Shown piece after piece: positions 46,990 to 59,900 of a DNA stretch of 64,000 nt (its first letter is position 1; the number at the start of each line of letters is the position of its first letter). The notes beneath the pieces are model-generated. The model was not told the origin of the DNA, did not search any database, and saw nothing but the letters and a program-made list of their open reading frames with translations. The stretch comes from Trichuris trichiura (Eukaryota; Nematoda; Enoplea; Trichinellida; Trichuridae). The stretch covers positions 744,001 to 808,000 of the forward strand of contig JBAJFE010000029.1 of NCBI GenBank assembly GCA_037903355.1, given 5' to 3'. The translations under genes were made by a program, and so were the position numbers.

Positions 46990-47480
46990 TCTTCTCTACT
47001 TCCCATTATGGCCGTTTTGACGCGGCCATGACAGTGAACGAATGCCATCTTGATTTAAAACTTACTGCCGTAACAGGATGCAACATCTTGCTTCTGCTGA
47101 GTAGAAACAGGGAAAAAATTTGTTGTACTTGTGAGGTTCTTTTTGCTGCTCAGTATAAAAATAGCGCAGCATGAAGGCCGAAAGTCCTTGCAACGTTTCG
47201 TTTGCAATCCTGTTTTTATCTTTAATGGACTGGGTGAATGAATCCATCCACTGCAGCTCACATCTGATGTCCCTTAGTGGCTTGCCGCATTCACGCGGCA
47301 CAGGTTTTATACTGAACAGCTTAAAGGCCCTCAAAAGAACAACTACGTTTCTGTTCCCTTCTTTTTTACGCAGGAGAAGCAAAATGTTATAGCTTGCTAC
47401 AACCAGTAAGTCTAGCTCAAGATGGCATTCATTCAGCGTCATGGCTGTCTCAACACGCCTATAATTCAATTCATAATCGC
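46990..47480. repeat. Inverted duplication, about 200-bp arms, diverged
   Basis: Left arm about 46990-47185 (+) and right arm about 47480-47285 (-) are similar over their length, by eye about 70-75%. Both translate to related peptides: AMTVNECHLDLKLTAVTGCN and AMTLNECHLELDLLVVASYN, each followed by ILLLL and a basic stretch, and both contain CAGTATAAAA downstream. The spacer is about 100 bp. Peptide-level similarity suggests an inverted gene-fragment duplication, not a short TIR element. Confidence 0.6.
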
Positions 47481-47916
47481 TGTCACATCTTGTTAACATT
47501 ACCTTTATATTTTTCAGTGTTTATGTTTCACAGGCAACCTAGTTTTCTGTATGATCGAACAGTCCGATGCGCACTTTTATTATCATATGCAAAAATTCGC
47601 TCAACTGAAGTCAAATGCGCGAAGTTGTTTATTGAGGAAAAATAGATAGACGCTTTAGGCAGATAATCTTATCTTAAGCAGAATGAAACGAAAACCGGTT
47701 TATTGAAATCAACATTATCTGTTTTGTGTTTTCCACTATAAAGTGGTCGCTATAGCGACAAGAGCCAACAAGTGCAGAGAAACACTTTGAGCAAGGTGCT
47801 GTTTAGCTGCATATTCACTGGGAGGAGCGCAAATAAAGCATAAAATCATGAATGCCAAAAGCAATTAATAATTCATCTCTTACGAAATTGATACTTTTGG
47901 CTGTCAAAATAAAGCA

Positions 47917-50038
47917 ATGTCTGATGAAGAAGAAAACGCCACGTCGTCAGGGATAGAGTATTCCCCTAACTTTCTCTTCATTCAATATAGCGAGCTCTTT
48001 GAACGTTCTTTTACCGCTGAAACGGTTTGCTCGATGGTTACAGCTTCTGCAAACGTTGGTATACATGTGAAATATTATTAGGCCGACGAATGCATTTCTG
48101 CAGCTGTGCGCTGTCTCGCTCTGGCAAAAATATCTTGCGCTCGTTCGAATGTTATTCTACGCGCTCAGTGGCACTGTATGCTAGCTAGGGCATACTGGTT
48201 ACTTAAGGGTAAGTTACGATTTACCGTTCTTTACATTAGAAAATCTTCCATTTCTTACATGGAAAAAATTATCACGGATACTTCTTTCTGTTACAGTTCA
48301 CCAAAAGCATTTCTCCGGAAATATCAGAAATAAACTTGTCCTGCCTTCAGAGGAGTCATAATAACTGAAGATGGAAAAGCACAGTATAGAAAATTGCAAG
48401 AAGAATTTCAGCTGAACTCTTTAACACAACTGAGTATCCGTATGCCTCCATTACAAGGAGCTGCATGTTTCTAAAATTGTTAGATTCTGGTTCGAACAAG
48501 CAGTTCAAAAGCAAAGATCATTGCTTTGTTTACTACTGCAGTTCTCAAATAAACGAAGAAAAAGGCATTCAGTTTGGTTTCAATTTTTACTTTCACTTTA
48601 TCGCTGTTTCATCTTTTGTGTTCACCTTGATGACAGGGCATGATTTGCCCTGAAAGGTCCGCCTAGAAAAATAGACAAAGAACTAAATAGGTAATGGTTG
48701 CCGAAATAGTAGTCACATGTTGTGTCTTTTGGCCTCAAGATACTATTTTGTTAATCTTTACTTCTATAGACCTGCAAAACGAAACGAAATATTTCTTATG
48801 AACCATGCTTGACTAAAACAGGTTACAGGAAAAGCATGTTTAGTAGTAACGTGATCTGTAAGAGGGAAAATATTTAATTGGCTGGAAATAATAGTTGCTT
48901 CTGAAGTTAGCTGACGCTGTAAGGAGCCCATTGTGACAAGACAGTGGGTTATTAAACACCTGATTCAATGGTATTTTCGTTAATGGAACAAAGCGAAATG
49001 CCCGTTTCCAGCAAAACCTTTTCTAAACTGTTCAATTAATTGTTAATCTGCAAATGTTTCCACAAATTTCAGATACGTTTTCGCCTGCAGATTTTCCTCT
49101 GAAAAATCGAGCTGTAGATTGTCATTATTGCTTAAGCAGAAATTCTTTTCGCAGGACTTGGTCCGCAAACGTATGATCATGCGAAGAGTGCCTTACACGT
49201 CCTTATGCAGTCAGCTGTAGCCAAACATACACAAATCGATCCCATCGTAAGTCATGACTGGAAATTACAGCTAGAGACAACCCTGGAATCTTTGATGCTT
49301 GCTGCGAAAGCACTGCGTTCTATGGGGAGGTCATGCGAAGCAAAGCAGTACATAAAAAAGGCTTTGCACATCTTCAAGCAGAATAAAAACCGGATGAACG
49401 ATGACGAACAGACACAATGGACACTGCAGCTATACGACGAATTATCTAAGTAGATGCACCTGAACTAAATGAATCCTTTCAGCTAACTAGCGTAAGTTTA
49501 GTAATGAATATGATTTGGAAAGGATAAACGACGCTTGCGTTCATCTCCAAGTGGTTATTCAAGTTGTAGAAAATGCTGTTGAGTCAGAGAACTCTGTTCT
49601 CATTCCGCTGTATCTTCGTATGGCTCGAGTGTTAGAAAAAATGTCTGAAAAGCAAAAGGCGATCGAATATTACGAAAAAGCTCAAGCTACGGCGTTTTCT
49701 AAGTGCGAAATTGCCTTGAATTATCAACACGCCCCTTACTGAGCCGTTCTTTATTTTGTAGGCCAATCGATGATCTTACAAGAGCTGATGCGTCAATTAA
49801 CGTTATCAAAGAGCTCACTTGCCACGCCAGAGACTTAATAGATTGCAGTAAGTCAATGAATTGATAATTTTAAATGCATACTCGAACTTAAGGGAAGCTG
49901 AAGGAATATCTCGAAAGCGCAGCAGCCGTCTATGCTAGAGATTTAGGCGAAAACGACCCGAAGACGATAGAAGTTCAATGCATTCTGAGCGGTTTGAAGT
50001 CCACTGACGATGACGATCGCAGCGAATCAGCCCATTAA
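47917..50038 (+). CDS. TTC23-like TPR protein
   Basis: Six or so exons. It starts MSDEEENATSSGIEYSPNF; the next exon reads ECISAAVRCLALAKISCARS and YWLLKG. After an intron of about 950 bp come LGPQTYDHAKSALHVLMQSA and LMLAAKALRSMGRSCEAKQY, then LERINDACVHLQVVIQVVEN, YLRMARVLEKMSEKQKAIEY and a final exon with AAVYARDLGENDPKTIEVQC ending DDDRSESAH. Helical repeats and the segment LVRCVALxRIC/YLQLKG-like order match vertebrate TTC23/TTC23L, TPR proteins of the ciliary EVC zone. Exons near the end (49498-49735, 49763-49849, 49896-50038) join in phase through small introns. Identification rests on moderate similarity by eye. Confidence 0.6.
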
Positions 50039-50959
50039 GCAGGTAGGTGAATTTTGAGGCCACATTTATGCATATTAAAAATTTAAGGATACTTTTTTCA
50101 TATCACCGCTAAACTTCTCATCAGTCTAAAATAGATTAATTTCATTGACGTTGGCCAGCGCCTATTAGCAGGTATCACAAACATAAACAAACGTGCGGAC
50201 AGTCATCGGTACAAACGATACTGTTGCAGCTTTATTCTCAAAATAAATTGGAACTTTGCGCAGACGTTTTTTCGTTGAAACTATACCTACGCACTAATCA
50301 GCTTTTGCATTTCCATCGGTGTCATTGGAAAACAATAAAGCATGCTACAGAAGACAGTACAGGCCTGTTAAAAGAGCGCTGAAACTCTCTTGCTCAGTAA
50401 ACGTTCCATGAAAAGTTTTTCATTGTATGCCACATTTGTGTTGTACTAAAACGCGGAATCAACAGCATGACAAACTCTTCTCGAAAACAGCACTGTTTGC
50501 AACTGACTGAGGCTAAGGGCAACCACTTTCATACATGCGCAAAGTTTTGGGGGGCCTGATAGGATCAAAAGCTTACCGCAACAATTTAATATCAAGTTTA
50601 CAATAAAGACGAGAGGACCTCAAAAGTCAAAATAGGCATTGAGTTCGTAGGACTTTGAGCATTCAAGCAGCAATATCACTACACATGACCGTAGTTTTTT
50701 AGGTAAGAGAAACTGCTGTTACAGTACTACCCAATTCTCAGCTCTACCATCTCTGAGGCGTCACGAGCAAGTTGAGCATTAAGTCGCCTAGTACTCTGCT
50801 CTTACGGAAGAACGTACATTGAGGGACAGTCAAGGATGGCACTGCTACCCATAACACGGGTAACGAGCAGCTCAATGCTAATCTAGAGTGGCCGAAGGTC
50901 AACCATCATAAACAGACCAATAGTGTCAAGTTTCACAGGATGGTTGTAAGTAGGGTGTA
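50039..50959. other. Convergent 3' ends, no gene
   Basis: Interval between the stops of the TTC23-like gene (+) and Dicer (-). No coding signal; expected to hold both 3' UTRs. Confidence 0.5.
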
Positions 50960-53900
50960 TCACATGGAAGAGCAATTTGCTTGATCGCGTAAGCGTTTCA
51001 AGAACCGCAAAGCTCGTTTAGCAGCTGTCGTTTTGGCAATGCGATAGCAACGGCCTGCTCCAGTGAATGTTCCAACACCGTGCACATGGGCCGTTACTCG
51101 AGCATTTCCTTCAACCATATTCCGCTCCACGCGCCTGTTAAACGAAGCAGTGCATAACAATCTAGAGATTACAATAAGTATACCGAAAAGTAGTCCGTTC
51201 AGGCTCCATTTCCATAAGCTTTCTAACAGGTGAGACCGGCGGGTTGGCGCAGCATTTTTCTGTGGAAAATTAGTTTAAGTAATGCACTGACAGCTCGCCT
51301 ATAAAGCCTACTTATTTGTTCATGCATTATAACGTAGTACACGCGCCATACTGCATGCAAAGAACATCCGGAATCCAGATAGATAGCACCAGCTACTGAT
51401 TCAAAAATGTCTCCAAGAACCTTTGGAACTTCAACATCTTCTTCTGCTTCTTCGTCCTCTTCTTCCAAAAGGTAAAGCTGAGCAAGGAAAGGCTAGCAAT
51501 GATTTTCAACTCAACCTGATCTACCTCGCTATCAAAATTTGCGTCTTGCTGAAGGGTTTCAAGCATTGTCACGAATTTTTCAATCTTCGTACAAAGGGTA
51601 GGATTCAAAACCATAAAGTACTGAAAGTAACGGCCATTGTTAAGGGAACAACAATGCCACTATCGAAAACTAAAATAACTCAAGCTTTCTGACAGTTACA
51701 CGTTTCTGCTTAAATGTGCGTGCATTCCGCAATTTCGTTTCATGATCACTAGGCATTCATTCAAACAGACAATATTAATAATAATACTTCTATTACAAAT
51801 CATAGCACTTTCATAGGCCATTGTCCAACAGTACAAGCTCATTTGGAAAACATACTGACAAATGTTTTCTACAAACTAAGTTTGTAGTAAACAGCGGAAA
51901 ATGTGTACTTTTTTGAATAAGGTAATAATAATAGAATGAGGCCCAAATCTGAACTGTAGATTAAGATCACATTATACAGGCGAAATAGATCACAAAAAAT
52001 CAATACGGTTGAACACTGACGTTCCATTGCTTTCAGTGAGCCATAAGAAGCTTACTGGATATAGAATAAAGATGTGAACTGATCTCACTGTGTATTAAAA
52101 CTGTAGATTAACGTTCAATACCGCTCTTACCTGATGGAACTTGAATTTCACTGCTAATGAAGAGAAAATAGTATTATTGACCAGGGAAGAACGAAGATCT
52201 GTCAACAAGTTGGGTGAATGGGCTTGCTTATCTTCATACAAATGTCGAGTGATTAAGTAGTCCAGAACTGCGTCCCCGAGGAATTCAAGTCTTTGATAGC
52301 AGTCCGTACATCGATTGTAAGAATAAGAAGTATGACATAATGCTTGCACTAAGTAGGCTTTGTTTTGAAATCTATAGCCGATCTTATTTTCAAACTGGGA
52401 AAGATCAAACGTATTCCACAGGCGCTTTAACTCATCTGCCGCGTTAGGGTAGCTATCAATCAATGGTAACTGCACTGGACTGGTTAGGTCGCAATTCTAA
52501 AGAAAGGTCATTGCCGTCTTTAACAACGTACACTGCAAAACTCAAACCTCTGAGGCTACTTTTACGCCAAGCCACTCAATGAATCCGATCGCCTTCTTTG
52601 TTCCACAAGTGAGTAGGAACGAGCCGATCAATGCTTCTACGCAATCAGCTATGCTTTTGTCAGATAAAGCCTGCTTGGTAAACAAATTGTCTGGAATGAT
52701 ATCTTTCAGTTCTTCTGATATCCAATTTTTCGACACTGGAACCAAGGAAACATTTAAGGGCTCAACTTCCAAATCGCCCATCAATTCTCTTTCCATTTTG
52801 TTGTCCTCATCATCACCATAACTTTCAGCAGTTTCGCAGCACAATGGCATGTATCCAGGAGGCAACCAATTGTCCGCCGGCTCGAACTTGCAACCAACCA
52901 TAAATTCTCCAATGCCTTTTCGTCTGCCCAGTTTGTACAGATTGTAATTACTTACTTGACGACCACGAAGCACAGACAGATTGCCTTCATGCATGCTCGG
53001 GTACTGCTTAAAGTAATAAACCGTCACTAAGTATTTCAAAAAGGAGTCGCCAAGAATTTCCAAGCCTTCCAAAGAGAATACGTCGTGTGCAGAGGACGCT
53101 GTCAGTGCTTCCAAAATGTCTCGCGGATTTGGTCCAAAGGGACCGCTTTTGTCACCATCATCATCAATGAAAGAAATCGTTTCATTAAGTGGTAATTCTG
53201 GAGCTTCCGTGAAAGAGCTACTGACGCCTGATTCGTCATTTACTGTGTTGGCTACCAGCATGTCCACTGCCGCTGTTTCAGGGACAGAAGAATCAGTCGT
53301 CGACTGAAACTTTGTACGCCTCACCAAAGCCACGATGTCAATTACACAGTCAGACGACAAGCTTTCGGAATCCTCAAAATATTAAAAACTGAATGTAGAT
53401 CAACGATGCAAATGTACACTGTGACAACAGAGTTTACAGTAATGAATGCCAAGTTATAACTTGATACCACGAACGTAGTTTAGGGACCTTTCATGTTCCC
53501 TTGACACAGAATAGACATGGGCACCTGCCGCACACGTATAACAGCACACTGGTTCTAAGCATAGACAGCGATTCGTCATGCAAGCAGTTGCCCGAAAAGG
53601 TTCCATTTTTAAACTAACACTTGGCATAATTATAAACTAAAATTATAGTAGCGATGTTACTAAACTACGGGAAGACCCTTCAGTGAAACAACGACAATGA
53701 AGTGGTAAACATACAGTGATTAAACCTTCACTTAATTCAATTCAGTAAGCGCATATGTACTGTCGGGCAAACGTCTGCTTAAGCATGCGGAACACTTTCA
53801 CTATTTCGAAAAAAGGAACCCACGTACGTGAAGATCTTCAGCGGAACCAGCCTTTGAAATCTTGGCAATTGAATTAGGCGTGGAATCTACTGCCGGTGCT

Positions 53901-56900
53901 TCTTTGGAAGAATTACAGGAAGCTTTTCTTTGCACATTCCAAGCTGATGTTTTGCTTTTCATTTCGGTATTCTTAATGTCCGCTAGCAGTGAAGAAGCGT
54001 TGACATGACTTGCGGTTGAAAGGAACTGCAAACCAGGCCCACCACCGACAGTGAAACTTGGTAACGTTGGTAAATCAGCGCTATCCCATCCGCTAGGCTC
54101 AATGCAACCAGGCGGAGGTAGAAAAAGACGCTCCAGTTCAGAGCTTGACACTTGCTGAGTTTGCATAAGCTTTTTACGGAATTCATCGTCAAAATAAATC
54201 TCTTCATCATCCGAAGCGACATCCTCGGCAGCAAGCTCGACTTCTTCCGCTGTAAGCCCATTAGCTGCTACTGCAGGTGATGTAGCGCTTTCTTCGTTCA
54301 CTTCACTCGGATCATTATCACAATTTTCAGGCACTTGAGCTTCCTCTGGATTCCAAACGCTTATTTCAAAATCTAATTTATCAATTACAGTCGACTTGAC
54401 TGTTTGATTAGCACAGTTTTCTACTTCGGACCCTTTAGGGGGTGATGGAGCAGTTTCGGCGCACCTGGAGGCATTATGCAGCCATGTGACATCCATTGGT
54501 TCCCAACAAAAATCAGCAGGAATCGTTGGGCCAACAGAAAAACGTTCCCTCATCACTCGAGCTCTCAGTTCATCAGCTAACAACAAATGGCAAAGACTAA
54601 ATGAGTATAAAGTTACGCATCCTAAAACACCTCCAATTTCTTTCTCCAGAGTCATACCGATATAAAATGCTTGGGAGGCAAATGAGCAAGGCCCACATAG
54701 AACTCGAAATTGGATGTACAACAACCAGTTCAGGAATTAACTTTTGCTTTTGGGCGACAATGTTCACCGCTTGCTGCGATTCAGTGGAATCAGTTGAATT
54801 GTCACGTTCTTTAGCGTTGCGAGGAAGCAGCAAATTCAACCTAAACAAAAAGTTGCATCGGTGCCACGGAGGAGCAACGACCTTACCGACTTGTAGAATA
54901 GTCAACATTCAGCAGTGCTTGATCCTGGCAATATATTTCTAGACCATACTTGTGTCGGTAGTACTCATTAAAGCTACTATATTCATCGTCAGGGAAAGTA
55001 GAAGCGGGCGTAAGGTCAGTGCATATATCGATAACGTTGTAAAAATGAGCGCCACCGCTAACTCGATACCAAGGCATTACTACTGCATCAATGTACCTAC
55101 AATGGAAAACAAAGAAACCAATAACTGACTCGGTCTTGTTAACAAAAATTATTCTTTAAGGTTCTGGCGGATAAAAGAAACTTTTAATGTACTACTAGCT
55201 CAACGATTCTCAAGTCGTGATGGTGCAAAGGCTGACTGGTGGACCGATTGACATAAAGTAGCTGGAAACGCGGCCATAAGGCAGACTAAAACAGTCAAAA
55301 GGCGTCGCACGAATCGATGACTGAAAAGGGTGGTGATGATTGGCAAATTTAGAAAAAACCGCTCCAAGTGAATTGCTAGTCAGCGAATAGCAAGTTCAGC
55401 AGGTCAATTATTGCAACAAGTGATGGTTTCTTCTTCTGGAAATTGCAGCAGTCAGTCCCATGCGCTGCGTCGCCCCCGGGAAACATTTTAATGGATCGTA
55501 TTCTGACTGAGAACGGTTCTTACATTTTGTCAAACAAGATGGCTCCACATTAGTTTGGTTCAATAAATGTGCGTTTACAAAAACAGGCCTTGATCAGCAT
55601 AAAACCGAAACGCTGAAAACCTAAAGAATGCACTCAGAGCTTTAAATTAATACTTCGTGTTCTGCAATCTTTAAAAGGGGAAATGTTGCATATTAACGGA
55701 AAATAAGAAGTTTCAAAACGTAAAACTAATTAACCCGTTAGGAACATGCTTAAGCGCAGAAACAGTTCCTCCAAGTAACCAAATAAATTGAGATTTTGAA
55801 ATAGCATACGTTCGTACATGTCGACAACCAAAATTGAGAGGCATTAATTATTAAATGAGTCATTAGAACAAAGGAGATTAAAACTTTATTGTACATTTAA
55901 CTGGACATTCACCCAGTAATAAAGACAGCTCATTACGAAAACCTACAGTCCCGTACCAAGAGATCGTATCTTCAGGAATGCATGTTTAAAATGTAGAGGT
56001 TAAAAAAACCATCAATAATACAACATGTTTAACGTAACAGAAAAAACGGGTCTTCTAAAAAGTTGTCCCCCCGGAAGTGAAGGCGGCAACATCAAAGCAA
56101 GGTCACGTGGGGATTATTACGTCACAGAAACAATGGCAAGAAACTTTGCACGTGTTCACTAAACCTGATGACACCGTCTCTCTCGTTGCGCAACTAATCA
56201 CACTTCATTACGCAGTAGAGTCGGCGATTATGCTTTCATACTGCCGTCGTCACTTCCGGGGGGACAACTTTTTAGTAGACTCGAAAAAACCACAAACGTG
56301 TTGGAATTTCAAGAAATTACTTAAGCGTTTATGCTGCCGTTTTATCTTAAGAGACGATTGCTACCTCTCAAAACTTGCAATATATTTGCTTAACGCATCT
56401 GCTGGTCGTCTGCTGCAAGGTTAAGAAAGCTGTCTAAAAAGTCACTCACTTTTCAATGCAGAACTTAAACGATTTTCTCTCTTCCTCAGCGGGACGAAGA
56501 GGCAATTGAGAAGTAAATTTGATCGTTTCAATAATAAATGCCCAATCGAGTGTATAATTGCTTGTACCATCTAAAAAAAGTTCATTCTTGTTAAGCGTCA
56601 TACGAGTTTCCATTACAATCACCTTTGACAAGAGGCACTACGAGGAAGGATGTGTCAGCTTGCCTGGGATCGTACTTAATGGAAAACTTTTCCAGCCTCA
56701 AAACTTCTGAGAACATGTACTCATGAAACTGGAAAATCAGAAACAATTGTCCGCTGTTGACAGTTACGGACTTATCTATAAAACGTATTTCCACCATGGT
56801 GGCGCCTGCTTTTGGGAAAAGACAAAATTTTGGAATCTAAGCGTACAAGCAACTGTTAACTTTCGACGGGAAAAGAAAAGTAAGAATACCTGTGGCAATG

Positions 56901-59900
56901 ATTCTGATGTAAGAATGCCTAACGTCTGGGAGCGAACATTTAACCCGTCGAATGAAGTTTGACAACCGATGCTCGTGCCGGAACGAATCTTATGAAAAAC
57001 TATAGCGTACAAAAAGCTCGGTTTATCAGGTTCTGGTAATGCGTGAAAAAGAACTTTAGGGATCTGACGAAAAAGGAAAACATAATCATTGGTCAATTTT
57101 TGCTTATCAAACCTTCTTCCGATAATGCTGCTTTCTACGACTTGAACCGGGCAACGCTTTCCCATCAGTTGGCCACACTTCATCGTCTTCGCAATCTATC
57201 AGGATTCTAGACAACACGGAACGCCCAATCGGTTGGAACTGGTCGTTCACTTCACCGTGCTTGTGTAACTTTCTGCAAACTTCTAATGCGACGGCCAGCT
57301 GAGCAGAGCGACGACTGTGCATAGGAGGACCCTAAAATTAAAACGTGATGCGAATACAATTACGATCGTAACAGCAAACCGTAATTCGCTCCTTCAGTGG
57401 TGAATTGATAGGGAGCAAAATATGACCAACATAACTTTTTGACATGTCCGCGTTTTGAATAGTTTCCAAAGTAAATTCTGGCACCAGACGCGTAAACATA
57501 TCACTCGGCAGTCGAACACAGTACCTACGCAATATGTCCCAGTTTAGCAAACTCTTAAAACCGAAATAAATACCTGTTGACTATTTCTGTCGCTGTGTTC
57601 AGATTTAAAGGCACGGATAAATCATTCAACTGAGTACCACCAACAAGGGAGGCCAACTGTGTAAGATTATTTAATTCAGATGATTTGCAGTTATTTTCAT
57701 CCAGCAAATCAACAGCGGCTGTACGCTTCAGTAGAATCTGAAATGCTAATGGTTTTGATGGACAGAAGCAAAAACCGACAAACTTTGCAAATGGGCAAAT
57801 CATTTTTGTCAAGTTAGAGTTCAAATTGATTGCATTATAAGGAAAAGGAGTGCAGACATGCACCTCATAATTGTTCCCGAAGCGAACCAAAGATGGCAAT
57901 ACAGCTGAAACAACGGACTTAAAAAATCGCTGACCGTAAAACTTTACAGCGAGTCATTACAAAGGACAGATACCGACATACACGATTCAAGGTTAAAGAG
58001 ACATTCTAAAACCTATAACAAATCAGAGAATCAATATTGGTCGTTAGAAGCAATTGTTAAGCTTAATGTATTACTTAGTGTGCTTGTGTACAAGGAAACA
58101 GAAACACGGTGAACTGAACAGATGGGAAAAAATGACAGAAACCAGCGTGTCGCCAGATAGATACGAAAGGACAACGTCATACCCTTTCGAAAGCTAAATA
58201 TTTTTTAAGCGTTTTCTCGAACGCTTCCTGATCCTTTGACTGCAGTAGTATAACGAAGCTAGCGTCGGGTTTCTTTGCTAAAGCTAAAAAATATAACATA
58301 TTATACAATGTTGAAAATGTGGTTTCTTGGTACAGGAGCGTATGTTTTCATAATGCAAAAGTTTTATTACGGAATTTTTCCCGTTTAATGTGATAAATTA
58401 CTCCATGTTGAGTTTCTTTTACGGAAATTTTGTCCCGTTGATAATATTTTTATTATTCCGTAGCTTTCGGGTCAAACGAGACCCGTCTTCAGCGATGTTA
58501 ATATAAGGCAATGACGTAACGAAAATTCACGGTGTTAAAATGATGTAACGGGTGTTGCGCGGGGATGTTTTAACTGTTTAAAGTCAAATGTTTTAAAGTA
58601 GATTTCATTGTGTCCTCATCTTCTATCTGTCAGCTAGCCGTTTTTTGTCGTGGCCTTTATCCACGAGAAAAAACGGCTAGCTGACAGACAAGATGAGGAC
58701 ACAATGAAATCTACTTTAAAACATTTGACTTTAAACAGTTAAAACATCCCCGCGCAACACCCGTTACATCATTTTAACACCGTGAATTTTCGTTACGTCA
58801 TTGCTTTATATTAACACCGCTGAAGACGGGTCTCGTTTGACCCGAAAGCTACGGAATAATAAAAATATTATCAACGGGACAAAATTTCCGTAAAAGAAAC
58901 TCAACATGAAACTATACGGTCCCGTACCAAGAAGTTACATTTACAAAAAGATAAATTACTCCGGAGCTTTCGGGTCGACCGAGACCCGTCTTCAGCGGTT
59001 TTGAGTTATGGATGTAACTCCATAACTCACAACCGCTGAAGACGGGTCTCGGTCGACCCGAAAGCTCCGGAGTAATTTATCACATTAAACGGGAAAAATT
59101 CCGTAATAAAACTTTTGCATTATACAATGTTTGTTCAAATGATATGATATAAATACCTTTAGAATGAGCAAACGAACAGTAACTTGTGGGATGATCAAAA
59201 CGAATGACAAAATTGCACCGCTTTGTTTCAAGGCTGTCCCACGATGCACAGGTTGCTACCAGCACATTAAGATTACCATGACGGAACTTTCGCAGCACAT
59301 CCTCTTGACGCTTGTACTGAGCTAACTGGGCAGAATCTTTCGAGCGATATTCCCGAAAAATTGCGAAGAAATCGGTGGTGAAATAACCAAACATGTCACT
59401 ATTCCACTCTTGCACCGTTTTTAGTAGCATCTTGAGCACATAGGCGATGTAACGTTTACGAACAAGAATAATGCCGCACAGCTTGTCATTTTCACTGGAT
59501 TGATGATCTCCTTTGCCATATTCAACGAGCCATTGCAAAAGTTCCCAAGCACGCCCAGTTACAAAACGTTGCAATCCTTCAACGCTCTTCACTCCTTTTA
59601 CATGACTGTCAAGTAGCATCCTGGCAGCTTTCAAATATGTTTCACCCATAAGAATCAGTGCCTGCTGCGCTTCGGACATACAATACTTGTTTAACTTAAT
59701 CAATTGGCGCTCTTGCTTGATACAAACCTTCCAGGCGCACCAAGGCCCTAACTGGTCAAGAACGTCAACAACCTTACAAAGCGCTTCAACCATACATTTT
59801 GTACAGTCAACGTCCAGGTCACTACTGAGTGACAGTCGCTTGGTCCATTCTACTGCTCCTAATACAAGATATCTGACTAAGCTTGCAAAAGGCGCCCACT

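Larger units (their letters stand above)
58313..59119. mobile_element. 807-bp nested inverted-repeat insertion in a Dicer intron
   Basis: The insertion is flanked by the 12-bp direct repeat TTATACAATGTT (58301-58312 and 59120-59131), probably a target-site duplication. Outer arms (58350-58403 and about 59068-59121) share ATAATGCAAAAGTTTTATTA and its complement. Inside lie two more palindromes. It occupies almost all of the intron between the exons ending at 59157 and starting at 58283, which splits helicase motif VI. Four hammerhead-like motifs, in both orientations (58461-58492 -, 58820-58852 +, 58965-58996 -, 59036-59068 +), link it to the repeat at 30.9 kb and, through the motif, to the PLE copies. 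No ORF of its own. Confidence 0.8.

Noticed and set aside
56077..56424. 115-codon ORF (+) in the Dicer intron
   Set aside because: It starts inside the TA-flanked MITE and runs out of it; antisense to Dicer and without domain support.
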